The notes beneath the pieces are model-generated. The model had not been told where the DNA came from, did no database searches, and worked only from the letters and a program-made list of their open reading frames with translations. Of a stretch of 5,437 nucleotides of DNA, positions 1 to 5,437 are shown piece by piece. Origin of the DNA: Hellea sp. (GTDB taxonomy: Bacteria; Pseudomonadota; Alphaproteobacteria; Caulobacterales; Maricaulaceae); assembly GCA_020628635.1 (NCBI GenBank), contig JAHDEU010000176.1:1-5437 (forward strand). Direction: 5' to 3'. Within the stretch, counting starts at the first letter, position 1. Each line of letters begins with the position of its first letter. The position numbers and the translations under genes were made by a program.

Positions 1-1722
1 CAGGCATTGCGGCGCGAAAACGAACCAGGCGAGGAAGGCGAGGCCCGTGGCGAGTGACCAATTGGCCGCTATCACGGCCGTCATGTTGCCTTCCGCCGCT
101 TCGCCCGACACGGCGTAGATCGTCGCAAGGCTCGACACCGCGACCTCCCGCGCCGCCATGGCGGGGATGAGCGAGATCGCCATTTCCAGGTTGAAGCCGA
201 TGGGTTTGAGCACGGGCAGCAACAGATTGCCGATCATGCCCGCGAATGTCCCCTCGATGCTTTCCGCGCTGCGAGGGAAGGTCGTCAGCACCCAGATGGC
301 GATAGACGCCGGCAGGATGATGCGCCCTGCCCGCGTCACGAAAATCATCGCCCGGTCCCACAACCCGCGCAGATAGTCCTTGATGACGGGTGCCTTGTAG
401 CTCGGCAGTTCGATGAGCAGGCCGGAGCTTTCTCCGCGCGCCAGCGTGCGCTTGAAGATCGCCGCCATGATGAAGGCGAAGACGATACCGACGATGATGA
501 GGCCGAACGCGACGAGACCTTGAACCGAGAACGGCCCGACCTTGGTTGCCGGAATGAACGCGCCGATGATGAGGAAGTAGACCGGCCAGCGCGCCGCGCA
601 GGTCATCAGCGGCGCGATCATGATGGTCGTCAGGCGGTCCCTCTCCTGCTCGATGGTGCGTGCCGCCATGACGCCCGGGATGGCGCAGGCGAAGCTCGAC
701 AGAAGTGGTATGAAGGCACGGCCGTTGAGTCCGACCTTCGCCATCACGCTGTCCACCAGAAACGCCGCGCGCGACATGTAGCCCGACGCCTCGAGCAGCA
801 GGATGAACGCGAAAAGAATGATGATCTGCGGCAAGAAGACCAGCACAGCGCCTACGCCAGCGATCGCGCCGTCCACAATGAGCGATTCGAACAAGCCGTC
901 CGGAAGAACGCTCGCGACCATCGCCCCGAGCGCGCCGATGGCCGTCTCGATCAGGTCCATCGCGGGACCGGACCACGTGTAGACGGCCTGGAACATGAAG
1001 AAGAGTATTGCAGCCAGTATGACGAGGCCGCCAACGGGATGCAGCACGACCGAGTCGATCTTCTGCGTCGTCGTTTCCGTGCGCGGGATGCGCGATACAA
1101 CGGTGCGCGTGACGGAGCGCGCGCGCGATTGAATTTCGCGAAGTTCTCCAGGCTGTTCAGTTGGCCTCGCCGCACTGCCGAACGCTATGTCGCCGGTCCA
1201 TTCGCGCAGGAAGTCCAGCAAATGCGCGCGACCCGACGCTCGCACGGCGACGCTGGTGACGACCGGCAGGCCGAGTTCCTGCTCCAGCTGCTCCACATTG
1301 ATCGTGAGGCCATCGCGCGCGGCCATGTCCATCATGTTCAGGACGAGCACGATGGGCAGGCCGTAATTCTTGGCCTGCAGGACGTTGTGGAGGTGTGTCT
1401 CGATCTGTGCCGCGTCGAGCATGAACACGATGCCGTCCGGCGCGCGCTCGCCTTCCAGTTTACCGCGCACTGCGTCGATGGCGACGCGCTCATCCATGGA
1501 ATGGCCGCAGTCGCCATAGACGCCCGGCAGGTCGAGCAGTTCAACCTCCCGCCCGCCCGGCAGAGCGAAGGTTCCCTTGCGGTATTCCACCGTGACGCCG
1601 GGATAGTTCGCGACCTTGGCCTTGCCGCCCGTCAGCGCGTTGAACAGCGAGGTCTTGCCGCAATTCGGCGCGCCCAGCAGCGCAAGGCGTACGGTCTTCG
1701 TGTCTGTCAGTGTGTCCGACAT
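1..1722 (-). CDS. feoB: FeoB, ferrous iron transport GTPase/permease (partial, C-terminus beyond the left edge)
   Basis: FeoB is the inner-membrane transporter for Fe2+, with an N-terminal cytosolic G-protein domain. Reading the minus strand from the ATG at 1722 gives 574 codons with no stop. G1 is GAPNCGKTS (residues 17-25), switch I NYPGVT (39-44), G3 DLPG (64-67) and G4 NMMD (129-132). A linker follows, then the membrane core from about residue 220. The first Gate motif is FACAIPG, with Cys346. The segment RTIEQERDR to CAARWPVY contains Cys375. The second Gate region is AAREVAVSSLATIY, and the window ends in FAPQCL with Cys573. The 29-residue spacing between the first two cysteines matches what I recall for E. 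coli FeoB. Family members usually run a few dozen residues further, so only the C-terminal tail is missing. The gene lies 21 nt downstream of feoA and has no obvious Shine-Dalgarno, suggesting coupled translation. Identification is certain. Confidence 0.97.
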   Translation of the reverse strand, partial: MSDTLTDTKTVRLALLGAPNCGKTSLFNALTGGKAKVANYPGVTVEYRKGTFALPGGREVELLDLPGVYGDCGHSMDERVAIDAVRGKLEGERAPDGIVFMLDAAQIETHLHNVLQAKNYGLPIVLVLNMMDMAARDGLTINVEQLEQELGLPVVTSVAVRASGRAHLLDFLREWTGDIAFGSAARPTEQPGELREIQSRARSVTRTVVSRIPRTETTTQKIDSVVLHPVGGLVILAAILFFMFQAVYTWSGPAMDLIETAIGALGAMVASVLPDGLFESLIVDGAIAGVGAVLVFLPQIIILFAFILLLEASGYMSRAAFLVDSVMAKVGLNGRAFIPLLSSFACAIPGVMAARTIEQERDRLTTIMIAPLMTCAARWPVYFLIIGAFIPATKVGPFSVQGLVAFGLIIVGIVFAFIMAAIFKRTLARGESSGLLIELPSYKAPVIKDYLRGLWDRAMIFVTRAGRIILPASIAIWVLTTFPRSAESIEGTFAGMIGNLLLPVLKPIGFNLEMAISLIPAMAAREVAVSSLATIYAVSGEAAEGNMTAVIAANWSLATGLAFLAWFVFAPQCL

Positions 1723-1743
1723 GGTGCTGCCGGAAAGGCTCGC

Positions 1744-1992
1744 TTACGCCGCCGGTTCGACAAGGATCGCAGCCGCGTCCGAGCGGCGCAGCGCGATGAT
1801 GGCGCCGTTGACGCGCACGCTCATCGGGTTGCGGCCGAACAGGCCGAAGTGGAGCGGCTGCACCGTGTCGCCTTCCGCAAAGCCGATCTCGCGCAGGCGT
1901 GTTTCCAGCGCGGGCGTGGCGGAGGAAAAGCCGATGATGCGGGTCGTGGCCTCGCGCGGCAGTTCCGTCAGGCGGTGGGGCATGTTGCTCAT
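1744..1992 (-). CDS. feoA: FeoA, ferrous iron transport accessory protein
   Basis: This 82-residue protein has the size and pattern of FeoA, a small cytosolic SH3-like protein thought to bind FeoB and support Fe2+ uptake. Typical features are LREIGFAEGD (residues 33-42), the GRNPMSVRVNG segment (53-63) and the terminal IALRRSDAAAILVE strand region. The frame is open upstream to an ATG at 2079. That longer form would put the Fur-like operator inside the coding region and add 29 residues unlike FeoA. I therefore chose the ATG at 1992, which is preceded by AGGGGAAGG. The ATG at 1983 (MPHRL...) is a possible alternative. The gene is first in the feoAB operon. It ends in TAA at 1746-1744 and is in the same frame as feoB. 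Confidence 0.93.
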   Translation of the reverse strand: MSNMPHRLTELPREATTRIIGFSSATPALETRLREIGFAEGDTVQPLHFGLFGRNPMSVRVNGAIIALRRSDAAAILVEPAA

Positions 1993-1993
1993 G

Positions 1994-2002
1994 CCTTCCC
2001 CT
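1994..2002 (-). promoter_or_regulatory. Ribosome binding site of feoA
   Basis: The minus strand reads AGGGGAAGG directly before the ATG at 1992, with the AGGGGA core 4 nt from the start. It supports the 82-residue start over the longer open frame beginning at 2079. It would also be usable, at wider spacing, by the ATG at 1983. Confidence 0.6.
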
Positions 2003-2003
2003 A

Positions 2004-2020
2004 CTGCGAATGGTTCGCAG
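2004..2020. promoter_or_regulatory. Probable Fur operator upstream of feoA
   Basis: The plus strand reads CTGCGAATGGTTCGCAG, a perfect dyad of 7-bp arms around TGG. Its core at 2005-2019 fits the 7-1-7 form TGCGAAT-N-ATTCGCA, recalled as the alphaproteobacterial Fur box, with one mismatch. It ends 12 bp before the feoA start codon, so a bound repressor would cover the transcription start or early transcribed region. An extra half-site-like TGCAAAA lies at 2022-2028. The placement before a ferrous iron uptake operon agrees with iron-dependent repression. I could not pick a convincing -10/-35 pair for feoA next to it. Confidence 0.75.
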
Positions 2021-2136
2021 GTGCAAAACATTTCCTCACGCGATTTGACTGCCGTTAAGGAACCCCGCCGGCTCGGCAACAGCCATGCCGATGCAGCCGT
2101 AGATTACTCGCAGACGTCATTCCGCGCGAGATCTCC

Positions 2137-2550
2137 ATGTCCAGACCTAAAAGCCTCGCCGTGATCGGACTGGGCTCCTTCGGCGAAGCGCTCGCCCTGC
2201 AGGCCTGCGCCGACGGCATCCGCGTGCTGGCCATCGACAAGAACAAGCGGCTCGTGGACCGCATGAGCTCCGAGCTCCACAACACCATGCAGGCCGATGC
2301 GCGCGACCGCAAAGCGCTGCGCGACTGCGCGCTGGACGACCAGGACATGGTCGTGATCGCCATCGGAGGCGACAAGGAGGCGAGCCTGCTGGCCGCCGAA
2401 CACGCCGTCGGTCTGGGGGCGACGCACATCATCGCCAAGGCCCAAACGGACAGCCAGGCGTCCATATTGCGCAAGATCGGCGTGCACCGCATCATCCGCC
2501 CGGAATCAGACGCCGGGCGCGATCTCGCCCGCGAGCTGACAGCGGGCTGA
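2137..2550 (+). CDS. ktrA: KtrA/TrkA-like K+ uptake regulatory subunit, RCK_N domain only
   Basis: This 137-residue cytosolic protein is the nucleotide-binding gating subunit of a Ktr/Trk-type K+ transporter. It shows a Rossmann fold: GLGSFG at residues 11-16 (dinucleotide-binding glycines), Asp34 at the end of the second strand (VLAID), VVIAIGGDKEASL in the middle, and the terminal block KIGVHRIIRPE. In the families I know, KtrA is about 220 residues, with a C-terminal RCK_C ligand-binding domain after this point. Here the reading frame stops with TGA right after LARELTAG, and ktrB starts 7 nt later, so RCK_C is absent. The conserved N-terminal half, intact frame and tight linkage to ktrB argue for a functional short form. 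A decayed gene is possible but less likely. No clear promoter or strong Shine-Dalgarno was seen in the 144-bp upstream region. Confidence 0.88.
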   Translation: MSRPKSLAVIGLGSFGEALALQACADGIRVLAIDKNKRLVDRMSSELHNTMQADARDRKALRDCALDDQDMVVIAIGGDKEASLLAAEHAVGLGATHIIAKAQTDSQASILRKIGVHRIIRPESDAGRDLARELTAG

Positions 2551-2557
2551 GCCGGCC

Positions 2558-3877
2558 GTGTCGGTCTGGGACCGGATTCCGACACCGCTGAAACTGGCCG
2601 GGTTCGACCTCGCCTTCATCGCGCTGGGCACGGCGCTGTTAATGATGCCCTTCTCGTCCAAGGCCGGGCTCACACTGTCCGAGGCGTCGTTCACGGCCAT
2701 GTCCGCCGTGACTGTGACGGGGCTCAGCGTCATCTCGGCGGCCGACGATCTGACTTTCATCGGGCAGGCTATCCTGTTGTTTCTCATACAAATTGGCGGG
2801 GTCGGGCTGATCGTGGTTACGGTAGCCGTGCTTTCGGCACTCGGCGCAAGGGCGGGCATCGACCCGCGCTCTTTGTTGAAAGGCGATGTTGGCGTCGGGC
2901 GCCGCAGCCGACTGGTCGGCATGATGCGGCGTGTGGTGAAAATCGTGATCCTGTGCGAACTCGCCGTCGCCGCCCTGCTCGCCCTCGCCTGGGTGCCGGA
3001 ATATGGCTGGGCACAAGGGACATGGCATGCGGTCTTCCATGCCGTGTCGGCCTTCAACCACGCCGGCTTCGACATCTTCGGCAACAGCCTGCAGGACTAC
3101 CGCGGCTCGCCCTATGTGCTGATCGTCGTGTCCTGCGCTTTCATCGCCTCGTCGCTCGGCTTCATCGTCTATGCGGAGCTGCGAACAGAACGGCACTGGC
3201 GCCTGCTGTCGTTGCACACCAAGCTGATGATCAGCGGCACGCTGATCCTGCTGCTCGTGCCGCTCCCGGTCTTCGCCGCTCTGGAATGGAGCAATTCGGA
3301 AACACTGGGCGGCCTCGACAGTTTCGGTGACAAGCTCGCCGCGAGTTGGTTCGCCGTCGCCACGCCCCGCACAGCAGGTTTTGCAGCCCTCCCCACTGAC
3401 GAGATGCGCTCGGGGACGTCCTTCCTGCGCTCCGTGCTGATGTTCATCGGCGGGGGCAGCGGCTCCACATCGGGCGGGGTCAAGATCACCACGGTCGCCG
3501 TCGTCCTGCTGTCCGCCATCGCCTTCTACCGCAAGTCGGACGATGTCACGGTGTTCAAGACCGCTGTTGCTCGCGGCCAGGTGCACAAGGCTGTCACGCT
3601 GATCGTCGTCACCGTGCTGCTCTACCTGCTCGCGACCTTCCTCCTGCTCTCCACTCAGGACGCGGCATCCGAAGACCTGCGATACGAGGCGACCAGCGCG
3701 CTCGCCACGGTCGGCCTGTCGCGCGGGGCGACCGGGGAGCTGGACGGCTTCGGTCGCGCCGTGATCATGGCACTCATGTTTCTGGGCCGCGTCGGCCCGC
3801 TTACGCTCGGCTACCTTCTGGCCGCGCAGAGACCACCACTCACGCGCTATCCGAAGGGAGAAATCCACCTCGGATAA
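2558..3877 (+). CDS. ktrB: KtrB, K+ uptake channel-like subunit
   Basis: This complete 439-residue membrane protein belongs to the KtrB/TrkH superfamily of K+ translocating subunits, with four membrane-pore-membrane repeats. Four pore-loop filter motifs with their glycines are visible: TVTGL (residues 52-56), SAFNHAGFD (164-172), TPRTAGF (269-275) and SALATVGLS (380-388). The glycine/serine-rich GGGSGSTSGGVK at 298-309 corresponds to the flexible intramembrane gating loop of the third repeat. GRVGPLT (410-416) is the usual C-terminal family signature. The start is GTG at 2558, 7 nt after the ktrA stop, with only a weak ribosome binding site, so translation is probably coupled to ktrA. By family knowledge the protein forms a dimer on a ring of the RCK subunit and takes up K+, often Na+-dependently. 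All key filter glycines are present, so it should conduct. Confidence 0.96.
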   Translation: MSVWDRIPTPLKLAGFDLAFIALGTALLMMPFSSKAGLTLSEASFTAMSAVTVTGLSVISAADDLTFIGQAILLFLIQIGGVGLIVVTVAVLSALGARAGIDPRSLLKGDVGVGRRSRLVGMMRRVVKIVILCELAVAALLALAWVPEYGWAQGTWHAVFHAVSAFNHAGFDIFGNSLQDYRGSPYVLIVVSCAFIASSLGFIVYAELRTERHWRLLSLHTKLMISGTLILLLVPLPVFAALEWSNSETLGGLDSFGDKLAASWFAVATPRTAGFAALPTDEMRSGTSFLRSVLMFIGGGSGSTSGGVKITTVAVVLLSAIAFYRKSDDVTVFKTAVARGQVHKAVTLIVVTVLLYLLATFLLLSTQDAASEDLRYEATSALATVGLSRGATGELDGFGRAVIMALMFLGRVGPLTLGYLLAAQRPPLTRYPKGEIHLG

Positions 3878-3904
3878 GTCACTGCAAAGCGCCCAGAATC
3901 GCTG

Positions 3905-3933
3905 TGGACAGGCGGAAAGGCCGACCCTATAGA
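3905..3933 (+). promoter_or_regulatory. Sigma70-type promoter of tRNA-Phe
   Basis: The -35 TGGACA (3905-3910) and -10 TATAGA (3928-3933) are separated by exactly 17 nt. The start would fall near 3940, about 14 nt before the mature tRNA. The -10 is followed by a GC-rich stretch, GCGCGCC at 3934-3940, the kind of discriminator associated with stringent control of stable RNA promoters. The 76-nt spacer between ktrB and the tRNA holds no clear terminator for ktrB. Confidence 0.65.
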
Positions 3934-3953
3934 GCGCGCCGAGCCTAGCTCAC

Positions 3954-4029
3954 GCCCGAATAGCTCAGTTGGTAGAGCAACGGATTGAAAATCCGTGTGT
4001 CCCTGGTTCAAATCCAGGTTCGGGCACCA
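3954..4029 (+). tRNA. tRNA-Phe (anticodon GAA)
   Basis: This is a full 76-nt cloverleaf. The acceptor GCCCGAA (3954-3960) pairs with TTCGGGC (4019-4025). The D arm is GCTC/GAGC with loop AGTTGGTA. The anticodon stem ACGGA/TCCGT encloses the loop TTGAAAA, with anticodon GAA at 3987-3989. The T arm CCTGG/CCAGG has loop TTCAAAT. Discriminator A and an encoded CCA follow at 4026-4029. All stems are perfectly paired. The GAA anticodon reads Phe codons. No downstream copy of the 3' end was seen, so there is no sign of an integrated element at this tRNA. Confidence 0.98.
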
Positions 4030-4065
4030 TTTCCCTTCTCTTCGCACTTCCGCTAGGCGCGCCCT

Positions 4066-4890
4066 ATGGCCCGTCTCGAGCAGATCATTTCGCACCGTTT
4101 CCGCGGCTTCGCGGAGCATGAGAGCACACTGGAAGGCGCATTGGCTGCGCTCGATTTCGGCGTGCAGCAGATCGAGTTCGACATCCGCGTCACGCGTTGC
4201 GGCACGCCGATCATCACCCATGACGAATATGCGCGGGACGACCGTGGCCGAAAGCGCAAGATCGATTCGGTCATGGCACGGGATCTCGCGACGCTGGGCG
4301 GCGACTTCGCGCGCATGCCGAGCGCGGATGAGCTGTTCGCGGCCATCGCCGCGCATCCGAATACAAGCTGCCGGTTGCTGGTCGATGTGAAGGATGCGGG
4401 TTTCGAGGAGGCCATCTACGCGCTCGTCGCCAAACACCGTCTGCTGGCACGCTCGGTCTGGGTCAGCTGGCTACCCGAAGCGCTCTACGCCTTTCACGAC
4501 ATCGACGCGGACATCCCGCTCTGCCTGTCGCATTGGTGCGAGCGCCCGGGGCCACTGACGCGCTCCGTCCACACGGTTTACAAGGCCGAGGGCAACGCAA
4601 TCCCTCGCCCGGATCGTCGCATGGTGCATGGCGAGCGCTCTGGATGGTTCGTGGACGGGCCGCTGCGCGGGCGACTGCGCGAGTTGGTCGATTGGGTTTG
4701 CGTGCCGAGCGGGTCTGTGACGCGCGCGCTCGTGGAGGACTACCATTCGGACGGCACAAAGGTGTCTGCCTTCTCCTACAAGACTTTGGGTGCGATGAAT
4801 GCCGCGGAAGCGAAGTTCGGCCACGACGCATTCTTCAGCGACGCTTTCGAGCCGTTTCAGTCCGTTACCGCTCAATCCTCGCGGGAATAG
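4066..4890 (+). CDS. Glycerophosphodiester phosphodiesterase family protein
   Basis: This 274-residue protein has the GDPD layout, a TIM-barrel enzyme that hydrolyses glycerophosphodiesters to glycerol 3-phosphate and an alcohol. His10-Arg11 open the barrel, followed by the EST version (19-21) of the usual ENT. IEFD (36-39) supplies metal ligands Glu37 and Asp39, and THD (51-53) gives the second catalytic His52. VDVK (106-109) lies where most members have an E-x-K motif, so Asp107 replaces the usual Glu. WVSWLPEAL (452-ish nt into the gene, about residues 132-140) matches the later S-F/W strand. FFSDAF near the end replaces the common T-D-x-P. No signal peptide is seen, so it is likely cytosolic. 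The start ATG has a weak AGGCG 6 nt upstream. It lies 36 nt after tRNA-Phe with no terminator between, and its last 19 nt overlap the 3' end of yacG. The substrate cannot be told. Confidence 0.85.
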   Translation: MARLEQIISHRFRGFAEHESTLEGALAALDFGVQQIEFDIRVTRCGTPIITHDEYARDDRGRKRKIDSVMARDLATLGGDFARMPSADELFAAIAAHPNTSCRLLVDVKDAGFEEAIYALVAKHRLLARSVWVSWLPEALYAFHDIDADIPLCLSHWCERPGPLTRSVHTVYKAEGNAIPRPDRRMVHGERSGWFVDGPLRGRLRELVDWVCVPSGSVTRALVEDYHSDGTKVSAFSYKTLGAMNAAEAKFGHDAFFSDAFEPFQSVTAQSSRE

Positions 4891-5063
4891 GGGACGACGT
4901 CGGCGGAATTGTTGGGGTCGGGCATGGGCGCGGGCTCGCTGGTCGGGATGGCGTAGTTGCCGTTGAACCAGCGACTCAGATCGATGTCCGCGCAGCGCTT
5001 GGAGCAGAACGGCTTGAATGTCTCCGTGGCGTCGCGTTTCTTGCAAATCGGGCATGCACTCAT
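4872..5063 (-). CDS. yacG: YacG, small Cys4 zinc-binding protein (DNA gyrase inhibitor family)
   Basis: This 63-residue protein has the YacG zinc finger: CPIC (Cys4, Cys7), then FCSKRC (Cys20, Cys24), followed by the family signature ADIDLSRWFNGNYAIP (25-40) and an acidic, proline-rich tail. E. coli YacG binds zinc and has been described as inhibiting DNA gyrase through GyrB. Activity here is inferred from family membership. The frame is open upstream to 5174, but the ATG at 5063 is right. It begins the family match, has a good Shine-Dalgarno, and overlaps the stop of the upstream RNase gene as ATGA (5063-5060). Its 3' end overlaps the convergent phosphodiesterase gene by 19 nt. Confidence 0.94.
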   Translation of the reverse strand: MSACPICKKRDATETFKPFCSKRCADIDLSRWFNGNYAIPTSEPAPMPDPNNSADVVPYSRED

Positions 5064-5437
5064 CGGTCGGCACTCACCTCTGTCCTGTCGCCTTCGCTCA
5101 GCGTGAACCGCGCACCGATGCGCGCCGCCAGCTCGGCATGCCAATCGAACGGCGCGGATTGCAGCCAGTTCCATGCGGGTGGCTCGATCGTCGCCGTCAG
5201 TTGCGCTCCGGCATGCGCGCGCCCTTCCCGCTCGATCCGGCGCAGGGCACGCAGGGCCAGCGTTTCCGGTGTTGGTCGCCCGAAACGGTCAGTAAGCTTG
5301 GCGTCCAGGCTCGGCCCGTCCGTGCCGCGCGTGAGCTCCACCACGCCGAAACGAGAAAAGGGCGCAACGCGCACGCTGGCAGGGTCGGTCTCGCCCATCT
5401 CCTCCAACGTGCGGATGACTGCGCTGCGCTGCTTGGG
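5060..5437 (-). CDS. RNase E/G-family protein (partial, C-terminal 125 residues)
   Basis: Only the 3' end is in the window, and the frame is open to the right edge. There is a TTG at 5407, but the coding pattern continues upstream of it (PKQRSAVIRTLEEM), so the true start lies beyond 5437. The segment VAPFSRFGVVELTRGTDGPSL matches the end of the RNase E/G catalytic DNase I-like subdomain, which in family members reads S-x-x-G-L-x-E-M-T-R. The following PTPETLALRALRRIEREG matches the helix after the Zn-link. The Zn-link CPxC motif that lies between these two parts in E. coli RNase E and G is absent here (LTDRFGR occupies the gap). The protein then ends after about 60 more residues with no long scaffold region. 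It is thus a short divergent paralog rather than the main degradosome RNase E. The catalytic aspartates lie outside the window, so activity cannot be judged. The TGA stop overlaps the yacG ATG. Confidence 0.85.
   Translation of the reverse strand, partial: PKQRSAVIRTLEEMGETDPASVRVAPFSRFGVVELTRGTDGPSLDAKLTDRFGRPTPETLALRALRRIEREGRAHAGAQLTATIEPPAWNWLQSAPFDWHAELAARIGARFTLSEGDRTEVSADR
5073..5080 (-). promoter_or_regulatory. Ribosome binding site of yacG
   Basis: The minus strand reads GAGGTGAG, 9 nt before the yacG ATG at 5063 and inside the last codons of the RNase gene. It decides the yacG start and suggests that ribosomes reload at the ATGA overlap. Confidence 0.65.

Noticed and set aside
2045..2050. 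TTGACT as a -35 element for ktrA
   Set aside because: No acceptable -10 lies 16-18 nt downstream, so I do not call a promoter.
520..2058. A 512-codon plus-strand open frame lying antisense to feoB and feoA
   Set aside because: It is rich in Arg, Asp, His and Gln with no recognisable domain, while the opposite strand encodes clear FeoB and FeoA motifs. Long antisense frames are expected in GC-rich genes.
1993..2079. Longer FeoA starting at the ATG at 2079
   Set aside because: The extra 29 residues do not look like FeoA, there is a good ribosome site for 1992, and the Fur-like dyad would lie inside the coding sequence.
2639..3868. A 409-codon minus-strand open frame antisense to ktrB
   Set aside because: Its composition is low-complexity hydrophilic and no family is recognised. 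It mirrors the GC codon bias of ktrB, whose pore motifs are unmistakable.
3941..3951. Small dyad GAGC-CTA-GCTC just before tRNA-Phe
   Set aside because: The arms are only 4 bp with no T-run. It is too weak to be called a terminator or operator.
4010..4029. tRNA-Phe 3' end as an integration site
   Set aside because: No direct repeat of the tRNA end and no integrase gene occur in the window; the genes downstream look like core chromosome.
5060..5407. The RNase as a 115-residue gene starting at TTG 5407
   Set aside because: The family-like sequence continues upstream of the TTG to the window edge, so it is the end of a longer gene.

Overview
The window is GC-rich bacterial DNA, densely packed with ordinary-looking chromosomal genes. 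The organism is most likely an alphaproteobacterium. Supporting signs are the Fur operator type (TGC-rich half-sites instead of the enterobacterial GATAAT type), the gene families present, and the RNase E/G paralog followed by yacG near tRNA-Phe. Sphingomonadales, Caulobacterales or relatives are my best guess; this is inference from memory, with no search run.

Layout. (1) Positions 1-1992, minus strand: a ferrous iron uptake operon, feoA then feoB. FeoB runs off the left edge. A 17-bp dyad just upstream of feoA looks like a Fur operator. (2) Positions 1993-2136: a short divergent regulatory region. (3) Positions 2137-3877, plus strand: a potassium uptake pair. It comprises a KtrA-like gating subunit that consists only of the nucleotide-binding RCK_N domain, and the complete pore subunit KtrB. 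(4) Positions 3905-4029: a well-formed promoter and an intact tRNA-Phe (GAA) with encoded CCA. (5) Positions 4066-4890, plus strand: a glycerophosphodiester phosphodiesterase family protein. (6) Positions 4872-5437, minus strand: yacG, a small Cys4 zinc protein, preceded and overlapped by the 3' end of an RNase E/G-family gene that runs off the right edge.

How the genes work together: FeoA and FeoB form the cytosolic accessory part and the membrane transporter for Fe2+, most likely repressed by Fur when iron is sufficient. KtrA and KtrB form a gated K+ uptake system. The RNase and yacG share an ATGA start/stop overlap and are probably translated together. The iron and potassium modules are divergent neighbours, and nothing seen links them functionally.

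The most interesting points are the missing RCK_C domain in the KtrA-like protein, the absence of the Zn-link cysteines in the RNase E/G paralog next to a zinc-binding partner gene, the clear Fur operator, and feoA and feoB lying in one reading frame separated by a single stop codon. I see no mobile element, CRISPR array, prophage or obviously novel multi-gene system. Except for the short spacers, the window is filled by genes.
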